Origin: Fictibacillus phosphorivorans
GTDB taxonomy: Bacteria > Bacillota > Bacilli > Bacillales > Fictibacillaceae
DNA: 64,000 nucleotides
NCBI RefSeq assembly: GCF_007673525.1
Contig: NZ_VDZU01000001.1
Coordinates: forward strand, 3,321,911-3,385,910
Direction of reading: 5' to 3'
Under the pieces are notes generated by a model, which did not search any database, was not told where the DNA came from, and was given only the letters and a program-made list of their open reading frames with translations. The translations under genes and the position numbers were made by a program. This document shows, in pieces, positions 15,699-23,825 of this stretch; within the stretch, counting starts at the first letter, position 1; each line of letters opens with the position of its first letter.

Positions 15699-16505
15699 TT
15701 ACCAGCCAGTTGCAGGATTTGTTGCATAAACTTCAGAAAGTGTTGCAGTTGCTTGCTTCAAGTCTTCCGTGTGTACTCCGTTTCGACCGTTGCCTCTTTC
15801 CATGCGAGGTTCCCCAGGATAAGATGCACCTACTTCTTTTAAGACAGCCTCAATCTTGTTGTTCCATCTCTTCTTCATTACGTTCTCATCATCGATGAAG
15901 TTCGCCTTTACGATATCTTCATAATACGGTCCGAGCGTAAGAACGCCGCCAAAGTCTTTCCAAACCTTTTGGATGGCTGCTGTCATTCGAAGGGTCGCTT
16001 CATCTGTACTGGTCATAAGCTGCTTGAACCAAATCTCCCAATGCATCAGATGGTAATACTGTTCTGTCATGATTTTACGTGCTGCTTCTGCCAAAGGTTC
16101 ATAGGAAGAGTGGCGCAATGAATCTAGACGTATATGTTTGTGTACAGCGTAAAAGTAGTTGCGTACGACAGTGAACGCCCAGTCGTAATCTGGTTCTTTT
16201 AAGTACGTTCCAGGTCCGTTCACTTCTTCTAAGATGATGGCATTTCGAAACAGATCAGGTGATCGCAGGTGAGCAATCCTGTCTGCTTCTCCTTCTTCAA
16301 GATTTTCGAGTAGGTTATAGTACAAATTCGCATGCCCCATCATGTCTTGTGAGATGGATGAGAATGCAACATCCTCTTCAATATGCGGTGCTAGACCAAG
16401 CCACTCCGATCCGCGAAACGCAAGAAGAAAATCATCGTCTGCAAGCTGATAGAGAAGCTCGATCAATGCTTTCTTTTCTTTTGGTTTTAACGTTTCTTGT
16501 GTCAT
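15699..16505 (-). CDS. paaC: phenylacetyl-CoA 1,2-epoxidase subunit PaaC
   Basis: Structural subunit of the phenylacetyl-CoA epoxidase, 268 residues, ferritin-like all-helical fold. IEEDVAFSSISQDMMGHANLYY (given in part) and EQYYHLMHWEIW preserve remnants of the diiron-type helices. PaaC pairs with catalytic PaaA. The ATG overlaps the end of paaB by 4 bases, indicating translational coupling. Confidence 0.92.
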   Translation of the reverse strand: MTQETLKPKEKKALIELLYQLADDDFLLAFRGSEWLGLAPHIEEDVAFSSISQDMMGHANLYYNLLENLEEGEADRIAHLRSPDLFRNAIILEEVNGPGTYLKEPDYDWAFTVVRNYFYAVHKHIRLDSLRHSSYEPLAEAARKIMTEQYYHLMHWEIWFKQLMTSTDEATLRMTAAIQKVWKDFGGVLTLGPYYEDIVKANFIDDENVMKKRWNNKIEAVLKEVGASYPGEPRMERGNGRNGVHTEDLKQATATLSEVYATNPATGW

Positions 16506-16849
16506 GAATTGTCTCCCCTTCCGCCAAGGATGTGCTGTTCGGTAAACTGCTCCTGATTATAGTCGCGCCACTTCTTCTTTAGATAGCCGTACCCTTTTGT
16601 TTCTCTATATTGTTTATCGAGACGTTTTAGCATCTCTCTTTCGTCTTGGTTAAGTCCCCTGATGTTCTCTCTTTTCACAACCCAGATGTCGGCGACCGTT
16701 TCTCTTCTGAAAAAGTTCTCTTTTGCCATGATGAGCGCCATATCTGCGTTTGGTGCTAAAAGGCTGAAGCTATGCTGAAACGGAGATTTATCTGTTTTTT
16801 TACTGAATACTTCATACACGTTGTAAAACTCATTTGTTGATTCGTTCAC
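16502..16849 (-). CDS. paaB: phenylacetyl-CoA 1,2-epoxidase subunit PaaB
   Basis: A 115-residue PaaB: FYNVYEVFSKKTDKSPFQHSFSLLAPNADMAL (given in part) is the family hallmark near 8-40, and FFRRETVADIWVV near 46-58 follows. PaaB bridges PaaAC heterodimers in the epoxidase. The C-terminal tail is charged and variable. It lies 23 bases after paaA and overlaps paaC by 4 bases. Confidence 0.92.
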   Translation of the reverse strand: MNESTNEFYNVYEVFSKKTDKSPFQHSFSLLAPNADMALIMAKENFFRRETVADIWVVKRENIRGLNQDEREMLKRLDKQYRETKGYGYLKKKWRDYNQEQFTEQHILGGRGDNS

Positions 16850-16872
16850 CTTTGTTTCTCTCCTTTCCGCTG

Positions 16873-17838
16873 TTAGTTCGCCTTTTTAGCAGCGAGTGCC
16901 GCGCGTACCCACTCGTTATTTTTGTATGAGCGGCGACGAAGATCTAAACGATTCTGTGATTGTGGTCCGTTACCTGAAACAATCTGTTTGAACTTGCTCC
17001 AGTCAGCGTCCTTATAGATCCACATCTGGCTGTCTTCATCAAAACGGATCGTATCATCTGGAATCGTTAGCCCAAGCGACCAAATACGCGGAATATATTT
17101 TGTGAAGAACTCTTGTCTAAGGTCCTCGTTTGTTTTTGTACGGATCTTATACATGATGTTCTTATCAGCGTTTGAATTTCCGGTTTCTTTTGCTGACTTT
17201 GGTCCGAAGAACATGATCAGTGATTCCCACCAGCGGTTTAACGAATCCTGCAGCATTTCACGCTGTTCCGACGTTCCTTCTGCCATCGCTAAAATGATGC
17301 TCTCACCATGTTGCGCGTGGAAAACTTCCTCCGCACAGATACGCTTTAACGCCCTGGCGTATGGCCCATAAGAAGAATCAAGCATCATGCTCTGAGAGAT
17401 GATTGCCGCCCCGTCCACAAGCCAAGCGATAATTCCCGCATCACCCCAAGTTGGAGCATCCATATGAAACACGTTATGAAATTTTAATTTACCTGAAAAA
17501 AGATCTTCCATGATGTCGTGGCGGTTCTTGCCAAGAGGGGCCATCAAATCTTCTGCCACACGAAGCAAGAGCTGTCCATGTCCCATCTCATCCTGAACCT
17601 TAGCCATAATCGCAAGTTTGCGGTGAAGAGAAGGCGCTTTAGGTACCCACTCTTTCTCCGGAAGCGCTCCCATAATTTCAGAAATGCCATGCATCGAAAT
17701 CAAACGAATCAGCTGCAGGCGATAATCTTCCGGCATCCAGTCATCCGGTTCGATCTTTTCACCGGCGTTGATCCGATCAAGAAAATGAGTCATCTTCTCT
17801 TCTTCACTAAGCTGATTAAAACTCATACCAACTGTCAT
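16873..17838 (-). CDS. paaA: phenylacetyl-CoA 1,2-epoxidase catalytic subunit PaaA
   Basis: Catalytic diiron subunit of the epoxidase that attacks the aromatic ring of phenylacetyl-CoA with O2. The 321-residue protein has the carboxylate-bridged diiron motifs VQDEMGHGQLL near 91-101 and CAEEVFHAQHGES near 169-181. ATG 17838 follows AGGAGGG by 6 bases. It opens the main paa operon (paaA to the ALDH gene). A candidate PaaX operator lies 19 bases upstream. No paaE reductase gene follows, so electrons must come from another reductase. Confidence 0.93.
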   Translation of the reverse strand: MTVGMSFNQLSEEEKMTHFLDRINAGEKIEPDDWMPEDYRLQLIRLISMHGISEIMGALPEKEWVPKAPSLHRKLAIMAKVQDEMGHGQLLLRVAEDLMAPLGKNRHDIMEDLFSGKLKFHNVFHMDAPTWGDAGIIAWLVDGAAIISQSMMLDSSYGPYARALKRICAEEVFHAQHGESIILAMAEGTSEQREMLQDSLNRWWESLIMFFGPKSAKETGNSNADKNIMYKIRTKTNEDLRQEFFTKYIPRIWSLGLTIPDDTIRFDEDSQMWIYKDADWSKFKQIVSGNGPQSQNRLDLRRRSYKNNEWVRAALAAKKAN

Positions 17839-17856
17839 GTTGTTCCCTCCTATTAT

Positions 17857-17877
17857 ATTACGTTTATTTACCGTAAT
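17857..17877. promoter_or_regulatory. candidate PaaX operator upstream of paaA
   Basis: ATTACG and CGTAAT are separated by 9 bases. The whole 21-mer agrees with the site upstream of paaK at 17 of 21 positions. It ends 19 bases before the paaA start codon, suiting a repressor of promoter clearance. Confidence 0.6.
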
Positions 17878-17908
17878 TATAAATTATCGTCATACGATTT
17901 AAAAGTAA

Positions 17909-19237
17909 TTATACGCCCATTTTTCTCTGTGTTTTCCTGACGACTCGAATCGCCTTACCTTCAGAACGTGGAATACCTTTTGGTGGATACACTTTAATAT
18001 TCATGGATACGAGGCATGTGTCTTTAATTTTTTTTGTGATCGTCTTCTTTAACAGGTGCGTCGCCTCATGATCTTCGTCTCCGTTTGTTACAGCATAAAG
18101 TTGTTCTGTCATCTCAACATGAAGTTCGATATGTTCTTTTAATCCTTCTGTTAAAATATGAACTTGGTAGTGAGGTACAATATCCTCTATCGAAAGAAGA
18201 CAATTCTCAATTTCAGAAGGAAACACATTAACTCCACGTACGATAATCATGTCATCGATCCGGCCCTTCACACGGCTCATTCGTATGGAAGTCCTTCCAC
18301 AGCTGCAAGGTACTCGATTAATGGAAGCAATATCTCCTGTACGATATCGAATGATCGGAAAAGCTTCCTTCGTTAAACTCGTAAACACAAGCTCTCCATA
18401 CTGACCATCAGGCATTGGTTCGAGCGTATCAGGATTAATGATCTCAGCTAAAAAATGATCATCCATAATATGAAGGCCATCCTGTGCCTCGTGGCATTCC
18501 ATCGCAACGCCTGGACCCATCACTTCGCTCAATCCATAGATATCCATCGCTTTGATGCCAAGCTTCTCTTCAAGCGTCGCACGCATCTCTTCAGACCACG
18601 GCTCTGCTCCAAATATTCCATATTCTATCGAAGTCGCTTTCGGATCTTTTCCTAGCTCCTCCATCTTTTCAGCAATGGTTAAAATATAAGAAGGTGTTCC
18701 GCATATCACCTGAGGTTTAAAGTCTTCGATCAAAAGGATTTGCCGTTCTGTATTTCCGCCTGAAACAGGAACTGTAATCATCCCCAGCCGCTCAGATCCG
18801 TTATGAAGTCCGAGTCCACCTGTAAATAGACCATAGCCATATGCATTATGAAGGACATGACCAGGTTCTCCACCTGCAATGGCAATAGAACGCGCTACCA
18901 TGTTGCTCCACCTATCAATGTCACCTTCTGTATAGCCAACCACTGTCGGTTTACCGCTCGTTCCAGAAGAGGCATGCAGTCGGACAAGGTGATCGTTCGG
19001 AACAGCAAAAAGACCAAAAGGATAATGATCGCGAAGATCTTTTTTTACGGTAAAAGGAAGTTTTTGAAGATCTTCTAATGTATCAATTGAAGAGGGATGA
19101 ATTCCTTTTTCGTCAAAAGCATTTTTGTAAAAAGAGACATTCTCATATACGTTGTGTACCGTCTGCTTTAACCGATGAAGCTGAAGCTCTTCTTTTTCAT
19201 CACGACTCATACATTCCACTTGTGGATGGAGGATCAT
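17909..19237 (-). CDS. paaK: phenylacetate-CoA ligase
   Basis: ATP-dependent activation of phenylacetate to phenylacetyl-CoA, the entry step. The 442-residue protein shows the adenylate-forming P-loop SSGTSGKPT at 90-98, YGLSEVMGPGVAMEC, YRTGDI and a C-terminal ligase subdomain with RSEGKA near 425. Length is normal for PaaK. ATG 19237 has a GGGAGA ribosome site. A perfect cre site and a candidate PaaX operator lie within 75 bases upstream. It is separated from paaA by a 70-base gap holding the paaA operator, so it is probably the first unit of the cluster with its own promoter. Confidence 0.92.
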   Translation of the reverse strand: MILHPQVECMSRDEKEELQLHRLKQTVHNVYENVSFYKNAFDEKGIHPSSIDTLEDLQKLPFTVKKDLRDHYPFGLFAVPNDHLVRLHASSGTSGKPTVVGYTEGDIDRWSNMVARSIAIAGGEPGHVLHNAYGYGLFTGGLGLHNGSERLGMITVPVSGGNTERQILLIEDFKPQVICGTPSYILTIAEKMEELGKDPKATSIEYGIFGAEPWSEEMRATLEEKLGIKAMDIYGLSEVMGPGVAMECHEAQDGLHIMDDHFLAEIINPDTLEPMPDGQYGELVFTSLTKEAFPIIRYRTGDIASINRVPCSCGRTSIRMSRVKGRIDDMIIVRGVNVFPSEIENCLLSIEDIVPHYQVHILTEGLKEHIELHVEMTEQLYAVTNGDEDHEATHLLKKTITKKIKDTCLVSMNIKVYPPKGIPRSEGKAIRVVRKTQRKMGV

Positions 19238-19259
19238 TCTTTCATCTCCCTTTATAATA

Positions 19260-19273
19260 TGTAAGCGATTACA
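19260..19273 (-). promoter_or_regulatory. cre site upstream of paaK
   Basis: TGTAATCGCTTACA fits the cre consensus TGWAANCGNTNWCA at all fixed positions and lies 22 bases before the paaK start, so CcpA would act as a roadblock or cover the promoter. Confidence 0.7.
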
Positions 19274-19290
19274 ATTGAGATTAAAAAAAT

Positions 19291-19311
19291 ATGACGTTTT
19301 TGTACCGTTAT
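19291..19311. promoter_or_regulatory. candidate PaaX operator upstream of paaK
   Basis: ATGACG and CGTTAT flank 9 bases. It matches the paaA-upstream 21-mer at 17 of 21 positions and includes TTTGTACC, also present at the paaX start. Confidence 0.6.
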
Positions 19312-19370
19312 CTAATTATTGTGTGATGTATTTGGTTTCAGCTTATCATTTATAATAATTTTCTGTCAAA

Positions 19371-19404
19371 TGATTTTGAGTGCTGAAACAGTCGTTTAGA
19401 CACG
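19371..19404 (+). repeat. 34-bp direct repeat, copy 1
   Basis: The 34-mer from TGATTTTGAG to TTTAGACACG recurs exactly at 19495. The two copies flank a stretch with GTGTCACAAG and CTCGAGGGGCTGG, the latter a fragment of the nested repeat in elements A and B. Confidence 0.8.
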
Positions 19405-19494
19405 ACCAGCACTTTATACTTTTCTGAAGACACGCTCATTGTGTCACAAGAAAAGTGTAATGTGACCTCGAGGGGCTGGTCTTTGAAGCTGGAC

Positions 19495-19528
19495 TGATTT
19501 TGAGTGCTGAAACAGTCGTTTAGACACG
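19495..19528 (+). repeat. 34-bp direct repeat, copy 2
   Basis: Exact second copy of the 34-mer at 19371, offset by 124 bases, directly before the GACTTATAAA array. The whole 19238-19687 gap holds only operators, these repeats, the array and the lplJ terminator; I see no gene in it. Confidence 0.8.
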
Positions 19529-19551
19529 CAACTTTTGGATGAGTTGTTGAA

Positions 19552-19642
19552 GACTTATAAATTGTCTTTGAGGACTTATAAAAAAATTTGAAGACTTATA
19601 AATTTTTTTGAAGACTTATAAATGAAAATGAAGACTTATAAA
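19552..19642 (+). repeat. 20-21-bp periodic array, GACTTATAAA core, five units
   Basis: GACTTATA starts at 19552, 19573, 19593, 19613 and 19633, usually preceded by GAA. Filler between cores is A/T rich and variable. It lies between the paaK promoter region and the lplJ terminator. Confidence 0.85.
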
Positions 19643-19655
19643 CGATATAAACAAA

Positions 19656-19683
19656 CAAAAACCGCCCATGAAAAGGCGGTTTT
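19656..19683 (-). terminator. intrinsic terminator of lplJ
   Basis: AAACCGCC pairs with GGCGGTTT around an 8-base loop, followed by a U run on the minus strand just past the lplJ stop. Confidence 0.85.
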
Positions 19684-19687
19684 CTTC

Positions 19688-20677
19688 CTAATATAATAGA
19701 TCAAGAAACTCCTGACGCGTTACATTTCCGAAATAGTGGCTTAAATCTAAATCCTTAAGCACTTCCTCGATCGCCTCGCGGTCATAACGTACACCGTTCA
19801 GCTTGTTTTCAATATCTGATACGTCACCTACACCAAAGAAATCACCAAAGATCTTACTTTCTTGAATGATTCCTTTAACGATGTGCAGACGGATATCAAC
19901 AGAACCTGCTGCAAATCGGTTCGAAAGTTCCACATTGAACTTCGGAGATTTTCCGTAGTTCCAATCCCAGTTGGCATAACGCTCTCTTGAGATTTTGCGG
20001 ATCTCTTCCCAGTCCTTTTCGGTCAATTCGTATTTTGGCACAGAATCCAACTCTTCGAATAAATACGCAAGAAGGGTCTGTTTGAACTCTTCCATCGTCA
20101 TATCTTCATCCAAGTGCTCACGGATATTGGTTACTCGGCTGCGGATGGACTTGATTCCTTTTGACTCGATCTTGTCCATACGTACATTTAGAGCAGAAAC
20201 TACATTTTCGATCTCAGAATCAAATAGCAAAGTTCCGTGGCTAAACATACGGCCTTTTGTAGAAAACTGTGCGTTTCCGGAAATTTTCTTACCGTCAGCC
20301 AAAATATCGTTTCGTCCGCTTAATTCAGCGTTCACACCGAGTTTTTTCAGTGCTTTTACAACAGGATCGGTAAACTTCTTGAAATCATGAAACGAATTAC
20401 CGTCATCTTTCGTGATGAAACTGAAGTTTAAGTTTCCGAGGTCATGATACACCGCACCGCCACCAGATAAACGACGAACCACGTGAATCCCTTCATCTCG
20501 AACATAGTCCGCGTTGATCTCTTCAACGGTATTCTGGTTCTTACCGATGATGATCGATGGTTCATTTATATAAAAAAGCAAATACGTTTCATTGATGTCT
20601 AAATGTTTTAAAGCGAACTCTTCTATAGCTAGATTCACTCTTGGGTCTGTAATATTTTCATTATCAATAAAAAGCAT
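19688..20677 (-). CDS. lplJ: lipoate-protein ligase
   Basis: ATP-dependent attachment of free lipoate to lipoyl domains of 2-oxo acid dehydrogenases and GcvH. The 329-residue protein has the ligase core RRLSGGGAVYHDLGNLNFSF (residues 69-88), PSIIIGKNQN near 40-49 and NAQFSTKGRMFSHGTLLF (given in part), plus the C-terminal accessory domain of LplA-type enzymes. Its neighbour yhfI is also its neighbour in B. subtilis, supporting the lplJ (yhfJ) name. Functionally it serves E2 partners of complexes such as the E1 alpha at the window start. Confidence 0.9.
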   Translation of the reverse strand: MLFIDNENITDPRVNLAIEEFALKHLDINETYLLFYINEPSIIIGKNQNTVEEINADYVRDEGIHVVRRLSGGGAVYHDLGNLNFSFITKDDGNSFHDFKKFTDPVVKALKKLGVNAELSGRNDILADGKKISGNAQFSTKGRMFSHGTLLFDSEIENVVSALNVRMDKIESKGIKSIRSRVTNIREHLDEDMTMEEFKQTLLAYLFEELDSVPKYELTEKDWEEIRKISRERYANWDWNYGKSPKFNVELSNRFAAGSVDIRLHIVKGIIQESKIFGDFFGVGDVSDIENKLNGVRYDREAIEEVLKDLDLSHYFGNVTRQEFLDLLY

Positions 20678-20704
20678 ATTTCTCTCCTCTTTCAGTCCCT
20701 ATCT

Positions 20705-21439
20705 TTAAGCTCCCCACGTCCAGCCGGAAGAGGCAAGCTCCACTTTATTGTTATACACCTCTTTTGCCTCTGTGACAAGCTGTGATAACTGACCAAAATG
20801 AGGAAGGTGAGAAAGAAGCAGTTCACGAGCTTCGGACTCATGTGCTAGCTTGCCGCAATCCTCTGATGTCATGTGGCCTGGGCCGCTTCCATCCATTCCT
20901 TTGTAAAAGTTGCATTCTGCGATTAACAAGTCCGCATATAGGCTGAACGGAACGAGTTCAGGAATGAGCGCTGTATCTGCCGTATATACGATGGTATGTT
21001 TTCCGTCTGTAATGCGCATCGCATAGCAAACCGCAGCATGCTTTGTCAGTTGAAACGTAATCGTAAAAGGGCCGACCTTCAACACTTCATCTGGATGATA
21101 AAGAATTCCCTTTGTGGTAGTCCCGTGCGTGAGAGAGCGAAAACCATCTTGATCCTTATCGTGGCCATAGATCGGAAGTGGCTGTATTCCTTTTTGTAAA
21201 AACGACTGGATGAGACGACTGTATTGAAGAACACCTACATCAGCTACATGATCTGCGTGATAATGCGATAATACGACCGCATCTAGTTTTTCTGGCTTTA
21301 TATACTTTTGAAGTTGTGAGAGAACGCCGCTTCCACAATCGATGAGCAGATTGAATCCCCCACTCTGAAGAAGATATCCCGATGTGGCTTCTCCCACTCC
21401 TGGATAACCACCCCAATATCCAATGACCGTTAGTTTCAT
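20705..21439 (-). CDS. yhfI: MBL-fold metallo-hydrolase YhfI-like
   Basis: A 244-residue metallo-beta-lactamase-fold enzyme of the RNase Z-like branch with the zinc motif SHYHADHVADVG near 58-69, CGSGVLSQLQ near 36-45 and late ligands TADTAL and LLLSHLPH. Family members hydrolyse phosphodiesters or related bonds; the substrate of YhfI is not known to me. It precedes lplJ by 27 bases and is probably co-transcribed. Confidence 0.82.
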   Translation of the reverse strand: MKLTVIGYWGGYPGVGEATSGYLLQSGGFNLLIDCGSGVLSQLQKYIKPEKLDAVVLSHYHADHVADVGVLQYSRLIQSFLQKGIQPLPIYGHDKDQDGFRSLTHGTTTKGILYHPDEVLKVGPFTITFQLTKHAAVCYAMRITDGKHTIVYTADTALIPELVPFSLYADLLIAECNFYKGMDGSGPGHMTSEDCGKLAHESEARELLLSHLPHFGQLSQLVTEAKEVYNNKVELASSGWTWGA

Positions 21440-21495
21440 AACTCTAGCCCTCCGCCTTTTTATTTACTAGTTTACACAATGCCCGACTCTTTACA

Positions 21496-22371
21496 CTAGT
21501 TTTTGCGTTTAAGAGCATCTAGTACTTTTACTAAAACGGGGTTGTTTTTATGTTCTACTTTATATGCGGCATAGATTGTGTTTTCTGTGGTTAGTTCAGG
21601 AAATAATACCTTCACACGTTTTTCTAGTAATGATTTTTCAAAAAGATAAGTGGGAAGTATGCTCATTCCTAACCCATTTTCGATGCCCTCTAAGATCGAT
21701 CTTAGATCAGGTATCACGTGGCAAGGTTGAAAGTCTGGTCGCTTTTTGAAATGATCACGCCAATACCTTCTTATGATAGGAAGTTCTAATCCATAGCTCA
21801 GCCAGTTCTTTTTGTTCAGCCACGCCTCTATTTCAGCAGTACTTTCTGCACTCGTTTCATAGGTTGGTGGTCCCACAGCAACAAATACTTCATCTTCAAG
21901 TTTTTGAAATTCAATTCCTTGCTGTTGCATTTTTTGAGTCGTCAGAATAAGATCCACTTCATCCTTCTCTAACTTTTCTAGTAACGTACCCGCCACTCCA
22001 AACTGAGATAAAAAACGAATATCTAAATCTCGGATTTTAGGAAGAGTTCGTATCGTAAAATATTCTACAGGCGAACCGATTCGGATAACAGGTGCACGTC
22101 CATTGCCAGATGAACTATGAAGCATTTGAAGTGTCGTATTTTCCAAGTTCTCAATGAGCGGAACAATTTTTGTATACAGTTCTTTGCCTTTATCCGTTGG
22201 TACCATTTTACGGGGAGCACGAATAAATAGAGGCTCTCCTATTTCTGCTTCTAAAGCTGCTAGATGCTGGCTCATAGCAGGCTGTGTTAAGATTCTAGCT
22301 TTTGCAGCAGCAGAAACAGAACGGTGTTTGTAGATGCTGATGAAACTTCTGTACCATTCAAAATCAATCAT
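21496..22371 (-). CDS. LysR family transcriptional regulator
   Basis: A 291-residue LysR protein: N-terminal winged helix near 1-60 (FISIYKHRSVSAAAKARILTQPAMSQHLAALE, given in part) and a co-inducer domain with SILPTYLFE near the C-terminus. ATG 22371 follows AAGGGGGGG by 8 bases. It lies downstream of the monooxygenase terminator in the same direction, so it is a separate unit. It may control the redox genes at 22.4-24.5 kb, but LysR regulators are usually divergent from their targets, so this is uncertain. Confidence 0.85.
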   Translation of the reverse strand: MIDFEWYRSFISIYKHRSVSAAAKARILTQPAMSQHLAALEAEIGEPLFIRAPRKMVPTDKGKELYTKIVPLIENLENTTLQMLHSSSGNGRAPVIRIGSPVEYFTIRTLPKIRDLDIRFLSQFGVAGTLLEKLEKDEVDLILTTQKMQQQGIEFQKLEDEVFVAVGPPTYETSAESTAEIEAWLNKKNWLSYGLELPIIRRYWRDHFKKRPDFQPCHVIPDLRSILEGIENGLGMSILPTYLFEKSLLEKRVKVLFPELTTENTIYAAYKVEHKNNPVLVKVLDALKRKN

Positions 22372-22402
22372 AAAAATCGCCCCCCCTTCTAAAGAATCAA
22401 CA

Positions 22403-22439
22403 TAAAAAACTGCACCGATCCGGATGAGGCACGATGCAG
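22403..22439 (-). terminator. terminator of the quinol monooxygenase-like gene
   Basis: CTGCATCG pairs with CGGTGCAG, followed by UUUUUU on the minus strand, 10 bases past the stop at 22449. Confidence 0.75.
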
Positions 22440-22448
22440 AATTTTATC

Positions 22449-22739
22449 CTATAGATCAATGATGTTTAAGCGGTATACTTCTCTTTCCTGAACAAGTGTT
22501 TCTATGTTTTTTCGATAATTTTTATAATGGTCGGATTCGATATGCCTGTTGAGAGCATCTTCATCACGCCAGTTTTCATAAAACACAAAAGTCTCAGGGT
22601 TCTCAGTAGATTCGTGAAGTGTATAGCTGATACATCCTTCTTCTTTCCTTGATGCTTGTACAACCTTAATCAATTCTTCGCGCAAACTTTCCGCTTTACC
22701 TGGTTTTGCTTTGAGTATTGCGTTAATGGTAATAGCCAA
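22449..22739 (-). CDS. putative quinol monooxygenase, ABM domain
   Basis: A 96-residue antibiotic-biosynthesis-monooxygenase-fold protein (dimeric ferredoxin-like barrel). AKPGKAESLREELIKVV near 10-26, GCISYTLHES near 36-45 and FVFYENWRDEDALNRH near 52-67 are typical of YgiN-like proteins, some of which oxidise quinols without cofactor. It starts 12 bases after the quinone oxidoreductase stop, so it is in the same operon. Substrate unproven. Confidence 0.8.
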   Translation of the reverse strand: MAITINAILKAKPGKAESLREELIKVVQASRKEEGCISYTLHESTENPETFVFYENWRDEDALNRHIESDHYKNYRKNIETLVQEREVYRLNIIDL

Positions 22740-22751
22740 AAAATCATCTCC

Positions 22752-23732
22752 TTAAACAATCTTACAAACAATCTTGCCTTTAACATGTCTCTCTGAAAGC
22801 TTTTCAAGAGTTTCAGGTACTTCTTCTAGTGAAATCACTTGTTCTAGTAAAGAAGAAACTTTCTTATCTGCTACAAGCGCCAACAGCTCGTCACCCATTT
22901 TTGCTAAGTCGCGCTCAGCCACCTCGTCATGGTTATGATGAATGGCGTTTAATGCTACCTCATGAAAAGAGATTACACGTGTAAATGGTTTTACCTTTGT
23001 ATAATCAGGAGCGCCAGCAATATGTGCAATGTGACCGTTGTATGCGATTAAGTCGAGTGATGCAGTTGCATTGTCTCTAGAGACTGTATCTAGAACTGCA
23101 TCAACACCTCTACCGTTTGTAAAAGCCATCACTTTTTCCTTAACGTCGTCTTCCTTATAGTCGATCACAAGATCTGCTCCTAAAGAACGAACGTACTCAT
23201 GGTTGTGTTTGGATGCAGTAGAGATCACCGTTTTCCCTGCATGTTTTGCAAGCTGAACCGCAAACCCACCTACACCACCCGCACCTGCATGGATCAAAAT
23301 CGTATCGATTGAAGACATAGGCAATTTTCTAAACAGAGCCTGATAAGCTGTATAGCCTGCTGTTGGAAGAGCAGCTGCTTCTTCAAATGATAGAGAATCT
23401 GGAATACGTGAGATGGTATGTGCTGTTGTTACTCCATATTCAGCGTATGCCCCTTTTTTGTTAAAATCTCCGTGATACACAACACGATCACCGATCTTCC
23501 AATCTGTTACACCTTCTCCAACTTCATGTATGGTACCTGCCGCATCAAGCCCTAAAATGTGAGGATACGTCCAGTTCGGATTTCCTCCAGTTGCCGTTTT
23601 ATAATCGACAGGATTTAGGCCAGCCGCATGAATTTTTACTACTACCTCTCCATTTCCTGCAGTTGGCATGTCTATTTCTTCTACCTTCATTTCTTTCCAT
23701 TGATTGAGATCTTTCAAAAGTAATGCTTTCAT
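22752..23732 (-). CDS. NADPH:quinone reductase-like zinc-independent MDR oxidoreductase
   Basis: A medium-chain dehydrogenase/reductase of 326 residues with GroES-like N-terminal half (AAGLNPVDYKT near 41-51, GLDAAGTIHEVGEGV near 65-79) and Rossmann motif HAGAGGVGGFAVQLAK near 144-159. Zinc-binding cysteines are absent, as in quinone oxidoreductases. ATG 23732 follows GAGGAG; the longer open frame up to 23819 includes the upstream terminator and is not used. Probably reduces quinones or enones at the expense of NADPH. Confidence 0.82.
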   Translation of the reverse strand: MKALLLKDLNQWKEMKVEEIDMPTAGNGEVVVKIHAAGLNPVDYKTATGGNPNWTYPHILGLDAAGTIHEVGEGVTDWKIGDRVVYHGDFNKKGAYAEYGVTTAHTISRIPDSLSFEEAAALPTAGYTAYQALFRKLPMSSIDTILIHAGAGGVGGFAVQLAKHAGKTVISTASKHNHEYVRSLGADLVIDYKEDDVKEKVMAFTNGRGVDAVLDTVSRDNATASLDLIAYNGHIAHIAGAPDYTKVKPFTRVISFHEVALNAIHHNHDEVAERDLAKMGDELLALVADKKVSSLLEQVISLEEVPETLEKLSERHVKGKIVCKIV

Positions 23733-23773
23733 CCGAAATTCTCCTCTCCCATATTCCTTTTCAATGTTCACAA

Positions 23774-23817
23774 AAAATAAAGCCTGCAAACCTTTTATTA
23801 TAAAGGTCTGCAGGTTC
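23774..23817 (-). terminator. terminator between the DJ-1/PfpI gene and the quinone reductase gene
   Basis: ACCTGCAGACCTTT pairs with AAAGGTTTGCAGGCT, with one mismatch, and is followed by TTTATTTTTT on the minus strand. The quinone reductase thus needs read-through or its own promoter. Confidence 0.8.
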
Positions 23818-23825
23818 ACCTATAA

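Noticed and set aside
19552..19642. CRISPR array
   Set aside because: Repeats are about 10 bases and units about 20 bases, far below CRISPR repeat and spacer sizes, and no cas genes are in the window. The same holds for the other four arrays.
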